Positions 1 to 11,185 of a stretch of 64,000 nucleotides of DNA are shown piece by piece (within the stretch, counting starts at the first letter, position 1; every line of letters starts with the position of its first letter). The notes beneath the pieces were generated by a model. That model saw only the letters and a list, made by a program, of their open reading frames with translations, was not told the origin of the DNA and searched no databases. The translations under genes and the position numbers were made by a program. Location: NCBI GenBank assembly GCA_964035545.1, contig OZ037772.1, forward strand, positions 1,506,001 through 1,570,000, written 5' to 3'. The stretch comes from Bugula neritina. Taxonomy: Eukaryota > Bryozoa > Gymnolaemata > Cheilostomatida > Bugulidae.

Positions 1-60
1 TACTTGAGATATACTAAACACAGGTAACACAGGTAACATACTGATTGCTATATATTGTAG

Positions 61-3000
61 GAAAGATCACTATGACATCACGGATCCCACAACACTACCA
101 GTAGCTCAGCATGGAGACCCCTTAGAATACAAGTCTCCACCCAAACCGGCACCCATTCCCTGCGATGTGTGTAAAGGTGGAACACAAGCTGCTGTGTTCT
201 GTGTCGACAGTCAAAAGAAATTGTGTCAGCAGCATCAAGAAGTGAGTCTTTCTTATGTCATGTCTCAAGATTAGTTACTAAACCAGTTCTGGTTTGTAGA
301 ATATTATTGAAAAGAAATGTTGAGTCTGTGTGACTTTTTATACTAAACACACAGTTTCACAGTGCAGTGAGTCAACTATGACAGACTTGTTGGTGAAAAT
401 ACAACCAACTAAACTGTTGACCTTTATTATACAGAATCACAGAGAGCTGATGGGAGATAGACATCAGTTTATTGACATCGAGGTCTACAGAGCTTCTCCC
501 CAAAGATATACTATAACTGAATGTGAACATCATAAACAGGAACAGCTGACAGAAGTGTGTTCCAAGTGTCACCAGATATTCTGTATGAGATGTGATATGA
601 GGACTGGCTGTAAGGATAAGACTGCAGGTATTTACTTGTTGTTTCTATTTCTGTAGGAAGAAACTGAGAAATATTACAAGAACCTGTTATTTTATTATCT
701 TATTATTAAAGTGAGTTATGTAACAGTAAAAGAGGAAGTAAGTTTGTCAGCATTAAGGTTTGTGTGAGACAGAAGTGGATAGTGCAGGAGTTTATATTCT
801 CACTGTTATGTTGAATATTTAGTATATTTCATCCTTCAAGTGTCTGTTTCCTTGATAAGATGGTATAGGCATAGCTTTAACTCAGTTGTGTCCCACCTTT
901 TTCATACCCTTCCCCTTTTTATAAATGTTTTCTATTAAGTTTCCCCCCTTTTGAGAAACACTGTAACTATTCATAAAGAAAATCAGGGTACAGATTTTTT
1001 CCAGAAAAGGCCAGTGTGTTTGACATGGACCAGTGTCTGCCACAACTTCAGTTTAGCTTTGAAAGCATTGATGCTGGTATCAAAAGCAGTGAGTTGATAA
1101 TTATACTCATTCATTTTAGCTTCAGGTGTTTTAGTACAGCAAATATATCTACTAGGTATGCAGTAAATAGTTTGTGGCGATCAGTTCTACTGACTGCAAA
1201 AACTTCCTGTTGGTTTTTACTTTCAATAAACCTTTCAGCCTCCATTCGTAGTAGGAGGGGGGGGGGGTAGCAGCTAGGGTAGAGTGAATATTAGACACAT
1301 GGATGTAGAAGTAAACTTAGATTGTAGAGTGTAATGTGGATAAATAAATGAACTACATAAAATAAAGTAGTTATAATTATACATAATCATGTAACCTGGA
1401 ACACAAGGCAAGAGCTCAAAAAGCTGGTAACAAACTCTGTGAAATTTTAGAAATGAAAACCCCTAAAAAACTCAAATTTCCTGTGAAGGGGAAATTCCCC
1501 AAGGTTGAGAGCAACTGCTTTAATTTTTTCAACTATTTCATTCCAAGTGCTGTGAATATCAATTACATCTTTCTAGTCCAAGTTCAACTGTCTAGTTATT
1601 ACATAGTATGTGTGTAGTGATACATCATCAACCTGTAGTTACAGGTAGTAGGTGTAGGATAAGTACAATGTCATATCTGAAATGCTTTTATAAATAGTGT
1701 GATTTTATGTATACAGAGGAGACAGTAGCATCCCATGACTTGGCATCTTTGAGTGATTTGTCTTGTGAGTTACGAGAAAGTCTGACTGGTGGAATAGAGA
1801 CTCTGTCTGAGAAAGTTGCAGAGTTGAATGACATCTCAAAGGATGCCTGGAAAGAACTGAGTAAAATAGAAGATGAAGTGAGGAAGATGGTTGCCAGAGT
1901 AAACGCTGTAGCTGACACTCAGGTATGCTGACATGGTGATGTCATCTAATGTATTTCTGTTTGGCTGAAATTAGGTTTTGCATTTGGTTTTCGAGCTGTA
2001 AATAGAAATGAATTTCATTTGCCACTAGAATTAATTGGCCATTAAAGTATTATCATTCTGTGTACAAGTAGCAGTAGTTATTCATCTCATGTTACTCAGT
2101 GCAGAGGAACCTGTCAATACAGATGACTCACTCATCCTTCTGCAACTGTCAATCACTCACACAGAGAGGTTGGCTGTGTGAGTGATTGACAGGTGTCAGG
2201 AGGAGGAGACTAGTCACGTGATGTACTAGCTCTCTGCTGTGTATAGAGTGTCACGTGACTGAGTCATTGTCCACTCAGTGGGTGATCTGTCACTTTCATT
2301 TCAAGTGCAGAGGTTGTGAGGTGCAGATGTGGTTACACTGTGTTACTATTTATTAGATAGAAGAGATTAGAAAGAGAGCTACAAACCTGAGGCTAGAAAT
2401 ATATGGATATTTGAAGAGCTGCACACAGATAGTGGATAATTATAGAATAGAGCTGGCCTTGAGTAAGACAATGGGCAGACAGTCTCTGCTGGACACAGTA
2501 CAACATGCAGTTGATAAGTTCAATGATGCAGGGATTGTGAGAGACTACAAAGAGATGAGTGAGAAGATGGAAAAGGCGTCAGATGTTGGTGTAATAGAGA
2601 AGTGTGTACTTCCAGACAGCATCTTGGTACCAACATGTAGGTGGAGTCTATAAATAGTAACACTAACTATAAATAACTTTCTGCTTGTAATCAGTTGAAT
2701 TGCTTTCACTGAATATTTTAATAGTAGAATAAGTAGATAGAGTTTATTTATTAGAGATTGAGTTTTGTTCTACTCTCACATTATGAGACATTTCTGCAGT
2801 GTTTCAGAGTTTATGATGTATAAGTGAGCTGCTAAACTGTGTTATGCTGACTACCTGCTGTCAGTATTAACAAGACATTCTCACTTAGACCTGTGCATCA
2901 CGCAGCAACTTGTAGTAACTACAGACTGATTGTATCTAAAACATCTTTTACTTTTAAGTTTGAAAAGCTGTTCCCACCTCCTCAGGTGATGAGATTCTCA

Positions 3001-4865
3001 AGTTATAGAATTGTTATTTTGTTGTTGCAGACAGTGAAGACAGTCTGGGACTGAAGCTGCTGCAGCCACCATCTTCTCTACAGTCTGATGGACTTCCTGT
3101 ACGTGACTGGTGTCTCTCAGTAAACATCTCAGCTGATGGACATCTCATGTGTCAGACACTAGAAGGTGTAGAAGTAATAAATAGAGACACTCTGGATACT
3201 ATCAGCTCAGTGAAGGACACCAACACTACAGGGTGGTGGGAGATAATCCAACCTGAAGGGGTGATGGTTGGCAGCTGGTATAACGAAGAGGAGGAAACGG
3301 CTGAAGTCTCACTTCTTGATCCGAACTCCTTTGAGAAGACTCGCTCTCTCTACAAGCATTCAGTAGATGTACCCGCTTACCATAGAATAGCTCAGCATGA
3401 CTCACTGCTCTATATTGTAGACAATATAGAGAATCAGCTGGTAGTCTGTAACCTAGTTGACAATAAAATACTGAAGTTCCCACTTCCTGAGATGAAGAAC
3501 CCTCGACCTGTATGCATCCTCCCAGACTCAACTCTCCTCATAGGAGACCTCACTACAGATGGTAAAGTTAGAAGATATAAAGTGGAGAACACAACTCTCA
3601 CTCTGATGTGGGAGTTTCCTCGCATCTCAGACCCATCTGGTATTTCCTTTGATCCAACATCTGAACTGATTCACATCTGTACACTGAGAGGACCTCTCCT
3701 CATCCTCTCACTGGAAGGTAAATACTCTGTTTATTATAGTAAGTTTAGTTATTTTATATATAATTATGTTGTAGTAAATAATATATTTTAATAATTAACA
3801 GTAAACAACTTCCACCCATAAGATATATTATGATATTGTTAGTATTTATCAAGTCACTGATGTTATTTTTAGCTAAAAGTTATGTAATAAAGACTGTAAC
3901 ATGCTGATAGTAGATGTTATATTCTTCATCACATGACTTGTAGCTAATAATAATATTAGTGAATAATACTGCCTCCCTGCAATAAGTTTATTTCCAGCTG
4001 CAGTAACATGCAGGATGTAAGCACAGGTAAAAGTGTATATTATACTGTATAGGTTTAAGGTGTACTCTGTGTAGTGTGCAGTGAGCTCTTAGTAAACTCT
4101 CTATTCAGTCTTCCTTTCCAAGGGTTCACCTGGTAGAGTAGAGGATAGGGACTCCACACTGCTAAGTGAGTTGGTGCTGCAAGGGGTTCAAACCCACCTA
4201 TCAGCATGTCTAGTTAGTTTACTATGCAAGTGTTTTACAGTAATTTTAGAGGTGCTCAGTCTAACAACTGTACAGACTGCCAGCAACACATGAGTTATAA
4301 GTTGTAGTTTGACTTCAGTCTAGTGCTGCTATTGTTTTGGTCATCAGATAATTTAAATATAAGTAATTTGATACTTTTTGAGTGCCATTACTGAGACTAT
4401 TGTAATTTGATGATGGCTGGTAGAGCAGTGTTTGCTGGTGGGACTCAGGTGGCTGTGCTTGGTTCTTGTTAAGTATTTAATATGTGATAATGTTGGAGTA
4501 GCTGCAGTAGTATAGTATTAGAAGTAGACATGTGGGTGTGTCCTTGCTGAGAGCCACAGGCTAAGTTTGTGGGTCAAGGTCAATACAGTTGTATAAGGAG
4601 GCACTATTTTCTGCTCTATTTGAGTATTTACTTCATGCATATAACCTGCTTAGTTCCATCTTTAAAGGCAGTCTGTCTGTTTCTCTCAATACACACCAAC
4701 TGATACAATATGATGCTATTATTTACAGGCCAACTGGTGCTTACTGTTCCCAGAGAAAGTCTTGGTGTGAGTAGCTGGGTGTGGGACATTGCTGTGTATA
4801 ACAGAGACACAGTGTTTCTAGCATGTCAAGATGGTGGACTTAGAAGATACACAATAAAATACTAA
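61..4865 (+). CDS. TRIM-like B-box/coiled-coil/propeller protein, copy A (5' partial)
   Basis: Six exons are read: 61-241, 435-627, 1717-1922, 2357-2636, 3031-3717 and 4729-4865 (TAA). Phases agree at every junction. Exon 1 of this set carries a B-box type 1 (PCDVC...CQQHQE), the next a B-box 2 (C-x2-H-x8-C-x2-C-x4-C-x2-C), then two coiled-coil exons. A large exon plus the last exon hold degenerate NHL-like propeller repeats (for example HPSGISFDP in the sister copy). The RING exon must lie left of the window, because the first exon begins with the last base of a codon, exactly as in copy B. TRIM proteins are usually E3 ubiquitin ligases whose C-terminal domain picks the target; the target here is unknown. 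The B-box 2 exon has one extra codon at its donor compared with copy B. A polyadenylation signal (AATAAA) lies near 5043. No disabling lesion was seen. The family is clear; orthology to a named TRIM is not. Confidence 0.85.
883..1517 (+). mobile_element. hAT-like MITE in the TRIM copy A intron
   Basis: The element begins CAGTTGTGTCCCACCTTTTT and ends with the inverted counterpart (CCCCAAGGTTGAGAGCAACTG). It is flanked by the 8-bp near-duplicates CTTTAACT (875-882) and CTTTAATT (1518-1525). Eight-bp target duplications and CAG...CTG ends are typical of hAT elements. It has no transposase and is non-autonomous. The same insertion is in copy B (43032-43571), so it predates the segmental duplication. 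Confidence 0.7.
4118..4225 (+). repeat. tRNA-derived SINE-like sequence in TRIM intron
   Basis: The segment looks like a degenerate tRNA: an A-box-like CCTGGTAGAGTAGAGG is followed about 50 nt later by a good B box, GGGGTTCAAACCC. It sits in the last TRIM intron and is also present in copy B near 46258. It does not fold as a clean tRNA by eye, so a SINE head or tRNA pseudogene is more likely than a working tRNA gene. Confidence 0.45.
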
Positions 4866-5574
4866 ACTTATCAGCTACAGTTTACTAATAATCAGCTCAG
4901 TGAGGTACTGAGAGATAAAATGGATAATATTTGTCATCAACATAATTATCTTCATTACAATTCATCAATACACACACTCTGTATTTATAGTTAGATATGA
5001 GATGTTTTACTGTATCAAATATGTGTTGTTATTTTACCATCTAATAAAGTTTATTTGTTAGTGAAAATATAGTCTGTTTTCATGCCTCATTAGCTTTAGT
5101 TCAAGTTGAGTTCGGTTAGTAAAAATAATTTTTACTGGAGCAGTAACTGTAAATGACTTGTCTCTGGGAGAATTTATTCACTGAATTGACATGCAGGTGC
5201 AAGTAACTCCAACATGACTAAGCAAATTTATTCCAACCATTCATAATAATATACATTCCATTGCTGTGTATACAACAGCATTGAGTAGCCAATCAAATTG
5301 TTTCTTGTCATGCAATCAGGAATCTGATAAATAATATATAAGGCAATCAACTGGATATAAACACTGTTTTACTTTACACATGAGCTGTCTGTGATGTAGC
5401 TGCTTTGTGAAATGTGTGTAATTTGATGAGTTCAGTTACAGTTTAATTATGACGTGTTCACCATTCACCTGGTAGAAATACCATACAATGTGTGCACAGA
5501 CAAGTTGCAATGACTCTAACAGAAACTTTCTCAGTAGGTTTCAGTTCATCTTGAATATATTACAGCTTGTTGTC
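4866..5574. other. TRIM copy A 3' flank, no gene seen
   Basis: The 3' UTR with an AATAAA near 5043 is followed by AT-rich sequence shared with copy B (47000-47595). I see no exon here. Confidence 0.5.
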
Positions 5575-5838
5575 ATTTGGCCTCAATATTATTGATGATA
5601 CACTACCTTGTTTGGCCTCAATAGTATTGATTGTATACTACCTTGTTTGGCCTCAATAGTATTGATGGTAGACTACCTTGTTTGGCCTCATTAGTATTGA
5701 TGGTAGACTACCTTGTTTGGCCTCAATAGTCTTGATGGTAGACTACCTTGTTTGGCCTCAATACTATTGATGGTATACTACCTTGTTTGGCCTCAATAGT
5801 CTTGATGATACATTACCTTGTTTGGCCTCAATAGTCTT
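5575..5838 (+). repeat. 35-bp minisatellite
   Basis: About seven tandem units of roughly 35 bp, built on ACCTTGTTTGGCCTCAATAG and a following TATTGATGGTAG, with unit-to-unit changes. Copy B carries a diverged version at 48580-48780. Non-coding. Confidence 0.85.
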
Positions 5839-5879
5839 GCTAACAGCACAACTTACAAGATTCAACTAATTTAAGTTGT

Positions 5880-6990
5880 GGAAATTTGCATGAATATAAC
5901 ACATATGAAATGTGAAAATAGCATTAAAAGTCAAGCAAGGAATTCACACTTTGACACAATTATATACTTTCACTTGAAGGTAAGCTTGATGAACCAATAT
6001 GAACTGCTCACAGAGTTTAACCACCTGTGTAGGATTTGCACCTACAATATTTAGTTACATCAAAGCCAAGTGAAAAATCTAACAGTTGATTTATTTTGTT
6101 GAAAGTTAAATTATTAACAGTCACTGATTGGCCATCACGATGGCACCATCACACTAGTTGATCTGCATGCTGCAAAATGCATCATGTCCTCTAGTTAAAG
6201 TGTGTGCATGGAGTTGTCATTTCGATATAATAACATAATGTACAAAATCTCTGCAATATATATATCAGAGTCATGATTCTACATCACATGAATGTTCTCT
6301 ACTTTAACAAGAGAATAGCCAACTATAAAAACCTGCTATAGCACACAATATAGCAACCTGTTATAACATGACATACAGTACATCAATATTCATTCACTAC
6401 ACAAAATATCTCAATACACATAACAACTGGAGCTGCTGAAGTTCAATGGCTTATACAAGTTGAATTGAACAAAACACTACGTTGTTCTTCAGCATATCAA
6501 CTAGTATGAGTAGTGTGGAGAGATCTTTTATATATATAAAAACTTGTGTTTGAAGGAAATATTAAATTATATTATTCCTCTTAGCATCACATGTAGCATG
6601 AATATCAACTTATAGTTAGTGAGTTACTAGAAGTTTCTTTGTAACGGAAACCAGTCCGGGTTCCCCTGCAGTTCCATCTCAACGGGTCTGGCCTGAGCTG
6701 AGGTCACTGCATGATGACATCATTCACTAGGTTCTTCTTGGTGTCTGGAAATTTTCCACCAGTTACTCCAGTGACTGAAAATGAAGTACTAATACCAGTG
6801 ACTCAGTCTCAAACTTACTTACTGAGTCATTGTGATTATTAGTTGATGACTTAATGTTTTAGTGAAGTTATAGTTATAGTTAACTTATAGTCCTACTGAC
6901 ACTAATAGCTAATGTGCCATTCAGTCTCATCTTCATTCTCAGTAATTGTAATACTGATATTAAGACTAACTAACGCCTAATGCTAAGTTC
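5880..6990. other. Copy A-specific spacer, no gene seen
   Basis: AT-rich sequence between the TRIM and VARS copies that does not match the corresponding part of copy B. I find no convincing exon, RNA gene or terminal repeat. Confidence 0.4.
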
Positions 6991-6994
6991 AACT

Positions 6995-7083
6995 ACTAAT
7001 TATTACACTACTAGTACTACTACTACTACTAGAAGTAGTGGTGGTGGTGGTGGCGGTAGCGGTAGCAGTAGTAATGGGAGTAC

Positions 7084-7133
<50 letters not shown>

Positions 7134-7228
7134 CTAGTAGTAATGGGAGTACTAGTAGTAGTACTAGTAGTACTAGTAGTAGTAGTAGTAGTAGTAGTAG
7201 TACTAGTACTAGTAGTAGTAGTAGTATG
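6995..7228 (+). repeat. AGT/ACT trinucleotide microsatellite
   Basis: Nearly uninterrupted AGT (TAG/GTA) triplets, with a short GGT-rich stretch near 7038-7060. The open frames across it (poly-Ser, poly-Val, poly-Thr) are a consequence of the triplet period and are not treated as genes. Confidence 0.9.
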
Positions 7229-7356
7229 ACAGCGCTTCTTCATAGGATCTGCCAGTCACCCAGTAGTTGTTGTCACTAAACTATGTAAAATATATAGAGG
7301 TCAAGAGGTCACTAGACTATGTAAAATATATAGAGGTAAAGAGGTCACCAGACTAT

Positions 7357-7530
7357 CACCGGCTTTCCATGTACCGATCTCAGATCGATATCAGCGAGAT
7401 CGATCCATGGAAAGACGCCAAAGATCGATCTCCGTCGATCTGAGCTGGTCGGTCTGTGGAGCTCGAACTCAGATCGATCTCATGTCAATAAGACCATGGA
7501 AAGACACCAGATCGATCTGAGAAGTAGAAA
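7357..7530 (+). mobile_element. GATCGATC-rich TIR element, truncated copy
   Basis: Starts with CACCGGCTTTCCATGTACCG followed by repeated GATCGATCT-type palindromes, like the intact elements at 51747-52524 and 52563-52991 in copy B. No matching right end (CATGGAAAGCCGGTG) was found, so this copy is truncated or rearranged. Class unknown. Confidence 0.55.
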
Positions 7531-7805
7531 AAGACTGCGTGCTACAATGTTGTCTGCTAATAAAAATGATAACTTATTGATAATTACTAAGCAAAGTATT
7601 AAATAATCATGATAGCCGCCTTTTCAGATGCCAAAACTTTGACTTTCAGTACAATGATTAAGAAAACTCAATTATATGCAGAAGAAGGTAAAAAAAAATG
7701 GGAGAATTTAAATTGAGTTCAAATGACTATATTAAAACTCAGTTTCATTAGCTATTTCCTTTGTAATTTTAAGCCTAACAGTCCTGTAAGTTTATTAATA
7801 ATCTG

Positions 7806-7937
7806 CAAGGGCCACACCCACTCCCGAAAGGGCCACACCCACTCCAGAAAGGGCCACACCCACTCCAGAAAGGGCCACACCCACTCCAGAAAGGGCCACA
7901 CCCACTTCAGAAAGGGCCACACCCACTTCAGAAATGG
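7806..7937 (+). repeat. 21-bp minisatellite
   Basis: Six units of GGGCCACACCCACTCCAGAA with small variations. Copy B has about three diverged units at 53215-53280. The unit length is a multiple of three, so open frames arise on both strands by chance. Confidence 0.85.
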
Positions 7938-8237
7938 CCACATTAGAGGGAATTCATAGTTTATCAACATAAACATAGTCTGTGGTAAATATTAGGTCTG
8001 TGCTAAACCCACTTGCTTTCTGTAAATAACACAAGACAAAATGAAGAATGAGTCATACCTCAGCCTTAGGTTGCCCCTGGATCTGCACAAAGTAGGCTGG
8101 TATTCTGTGCCCCCACCATAGCTGTCTGGAGATACACCAGTCCCTGGAGTTCCTCAGCCATTTGTACCAAGTGACTGTATGATAGTCTGGTATGATCTTT
8201 AGCTTGCCTGATTCTACTACCTGCAGTATACATACTA

Positions 8238-8470
8238 TGCTATAGACATACTATGCTATAGATATACTATGCTATAGATATACTATACTATAGATATACT
8301 ATACTATAGATATACTATACTATAGATATACTACACAGTACTAATATATATACTATACAGTACTAATATATATATATACTATACAATACTAATATATATA
8401 CTGTACAGTACTAATATATTATATACTATACACAGTACTAATATATTACATACTATACATAATATATAAT
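8238..8470 (+). repeat. TATAGATATACTA tandem repeat
   Basis: Short-period AT-rich tandem repeat (units like GATATACTATACTATA, then TATATACTATACAGTACTAA) in the last VARS pseudogene intron. Copy B has a longer version at about 53570-53890. Confidence 0.85.
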
Positions 8471-9147
8471 ACAAGTACCTCTACAGCCTTGGCTGCCATA
8501 TCGTCACATGCCACATATCACTGTGGTTTGGGTATCGGCTCAATGATATCTTTAGATCGACTATGACACAAGAGAACACGGTGTGGAGGTCATTGTTAAC
8601 AGACAGACACACATAGTAACAGTTCAACTCAACAGAATTGTAAAATATAGTGGATATGTTAATGGAGCTATTCTTTAGGAGAACAAGAGAGGACAACTTC
8701 TATTACATTGAGATCTGTAACTATGAGTCATTTTACTTGATTTAGCACACAGAGCCATATACCTCTAGCTTTTAGCTATTGTTCACAGTTGAGCTGCTAA
8801 TTCAACATTTTAATGTAAGAAACTATACACAATAGCAGCTAAACTGTGAAAAATAGCTAAGAACCAGATATATGGTGTGTACTAAACTAAGTAAAATGAC
8901 TCACAAGTAAACATGACTAGAAAAAGTTCAGGATCTAACTGGACGTGTATGAAGAAAATGTAATGGAACCTGTAGAAATCTAACAAGTTGGGATAAGATT
9001 GTAGAGAGAAGACGACTCACCTACATACAGGAACTACCATAGGGTTGTCTTCCTTTCCTTTGTATAGCCTCAAGTCTTCCAACCTTTTATGAACACCTGC
9101 ACATAAAACTTACACAGAGTATAAATTGCTAATAGGCTCACACCTGT

Positions 9148-9215
9148 CACCTGCTTACAAATGTCACCTGCTCACACCTGTCACCTGTACACACCTGTCA
9201 CCTGTACACAAATGG
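9148..9215 (+). repeat. 19-bp CACCTG repeat
   Basis: Units of CACACCTGTCACCTGCTCA in a VARS pseudogene intron, about three to four copies here and about seven in copy B (54594-54732). Confidence 0.8.
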
Positions 9216-10145
9216 TATTAAACCACTAAAACCTATGTAGATCAATATTTTCTTGCTATTAAGTTGACTAATTGTGAAACAGCCAAAATAGGAAAATAAG
9301 ACCTTGTAGTGCAGTGAGCAAGGCAAGTTCAAGCCATACAACTTTAACATGTTGCATTACAGAAGAATGACCTGCTTCACTTTGGTAAATAACTATAAGT
9401 AATATTGGGAGTTACGCCACTTATGAGTAACAACATGGAGTTGTGTTTCTTTTCATAAACGCAAAAAGGTAAAAGTTACTTGTTCCTTCGAGGTAGCATA
9501 TATAATGCAAGGAAAAACCATCTCAACTTAGAAATATGTCACACAATTAGGAGTTATGCCACCTCCTTGTCAGAAACACGGAATACTAGATTCACACACC
9601 TTTTCATTTCCACAAACTCGCCGGAGTCTCCACATATTAACCTGTCATCGTCAATGAAGGGGAGTTTGTGTCAGAGGCCAACGTCGTAATCCTTGGGATC
9701 ATGTGAGGGGGTTATCTTCACCGCCCCTATCAACAATTAGATGGGAAATGAGAAGCTCTGAGGCTATGAATATTACAAACAGTACTCGTTGCTATACGAA
9801 TAGACTCCAATTTAGTTCTCCCTCCGTATCTCAGTAAGCTGAGGGACCTGACACCTCAATTCATGACACAGTAGAATTCTTACCATAACAGAATACCATA
9901 TTTAACACACGGATCTGTTAATTTAAACTATTTTGTCCCAATACACATAACATAAGCCACAAAACAAAGGACCAAGCCATTCTCATGACCTGTGGTATTT
10001 CATGAGAACTAGAAACATAAGATATAGTGGAAGCACTGCCCCAAACAAAACAAATCAAATGAAATGATAGTTTAGTGATGGAAATAATTAGTTAATAGTC
10101 TTTGAAAATAGTTGGGCCGGTCAACTTCTGAAATTACCATGTAAG

Positions 10146-11185
10146 AAACACAACAGGCTATGAATATACAGGACAATAGGCTATGAATATACAGGACAAC
10201 AGGCTATGACTATACAAGACAACAGGCTATGAATATACAAGACAACAGGCTATGAATATACAGGACAACAGGCTATGAATATACAAGACAACAGGCTATG
10301 AATATACAGGACAACGGGCTATGAATATACAGGACAACAGGCTATGAATATACAGGACTACAAGCTATGAATATACAGGACAACAGGCTATGAATATACA
10401 GGACTACAAGCTATGACTATACAGGACAACAGGCTATGAATATACAGGACAACAGGCTATGAATATACAGGACAACAGGCTATGAATATACAAGACAACA
10501 GGCTATGAATATACAGGACTACAAGCTATGAATATACAGGACAACAGGCTATGAATATACAGGACAACAGGCTATGAATATACAGGACAACAGGCTATGA
10601 ATATACAGGACTACAAGCTATGAATATACAGGACAACAGGCTATGAATATACAGGACAACAGGCTATGAATATACAAGACAACAGGCTATGAATATACAG
10701 GACTACAAGCTATGAATATACAGGACAACAGGCTATGAATATACAGGACAACAGGCTATGAATATACAGGACAACAGGCTATGAATATACAGGACTACAA
10801 GCTATGAATATACAGGACAACAGGCTATGAATATACAGGACAACAGGCTATGAATATACAGGACAACAGGCTATGAATATACAGGACAACAGGTTATGAA
10901 TATACAGGACAACAGGCTATGAATATACAGGACAACAGGCTATGAATATACAAGACAACAGGCTATGAAAATACAGGACAATGCGCTATGAATATACAGG
11001 ACAACAGGCTATGAATATACAGGACAACAGGCTACGAATATACAGGACTACAAGCTATGAATATACAGGACAACAGGCTATGAATATACAGGACAACAGG
11101 CTATGAATATACAGGACAACAGGCTATGAATATACAGGACAACAGGCTATGAATATACAGGACAACAGGCTATGAATATACAGGA
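10146..11185 (+). repeat. 23-bp minisatellite, about 45 units
   Basis: Tandem CAGGCTATGAATATACAGGA-CAA units, a subset carrying CTACAAG instead of CAACAGG, giving a higher-order pattern. The array touches the donor side of VARS exon 9 (11196). Copy B has about 490 bp of the same array at 55345-55830, so copy number changed after the duplication. Confidence 0.95.

Noticed and set aside
4118-4225. Functional tRNA gene
   Set aside because: Good B box but no convincing cloverleaf, and the sequence is inside an intron in both duplicates; a SINE or tRNA pseudogene is likelier.
6980-7279. Poly-Ser, poly-Val and poly-Thr ORFs
   Set aside because: Product of an AGT trinucleotide microsatellite on both strands.
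7723-7976. His-rich and Trp-rich repeat ORFs on opposite strands
   Set aside because: 21-bp minisatellite; open frames are due to the unit length.
10146-11185. Regularly spaced repeats resembling a CRISPR array
   Set aside because: Units are contiguous with no unique spacers, and the genome is a eukaryote.
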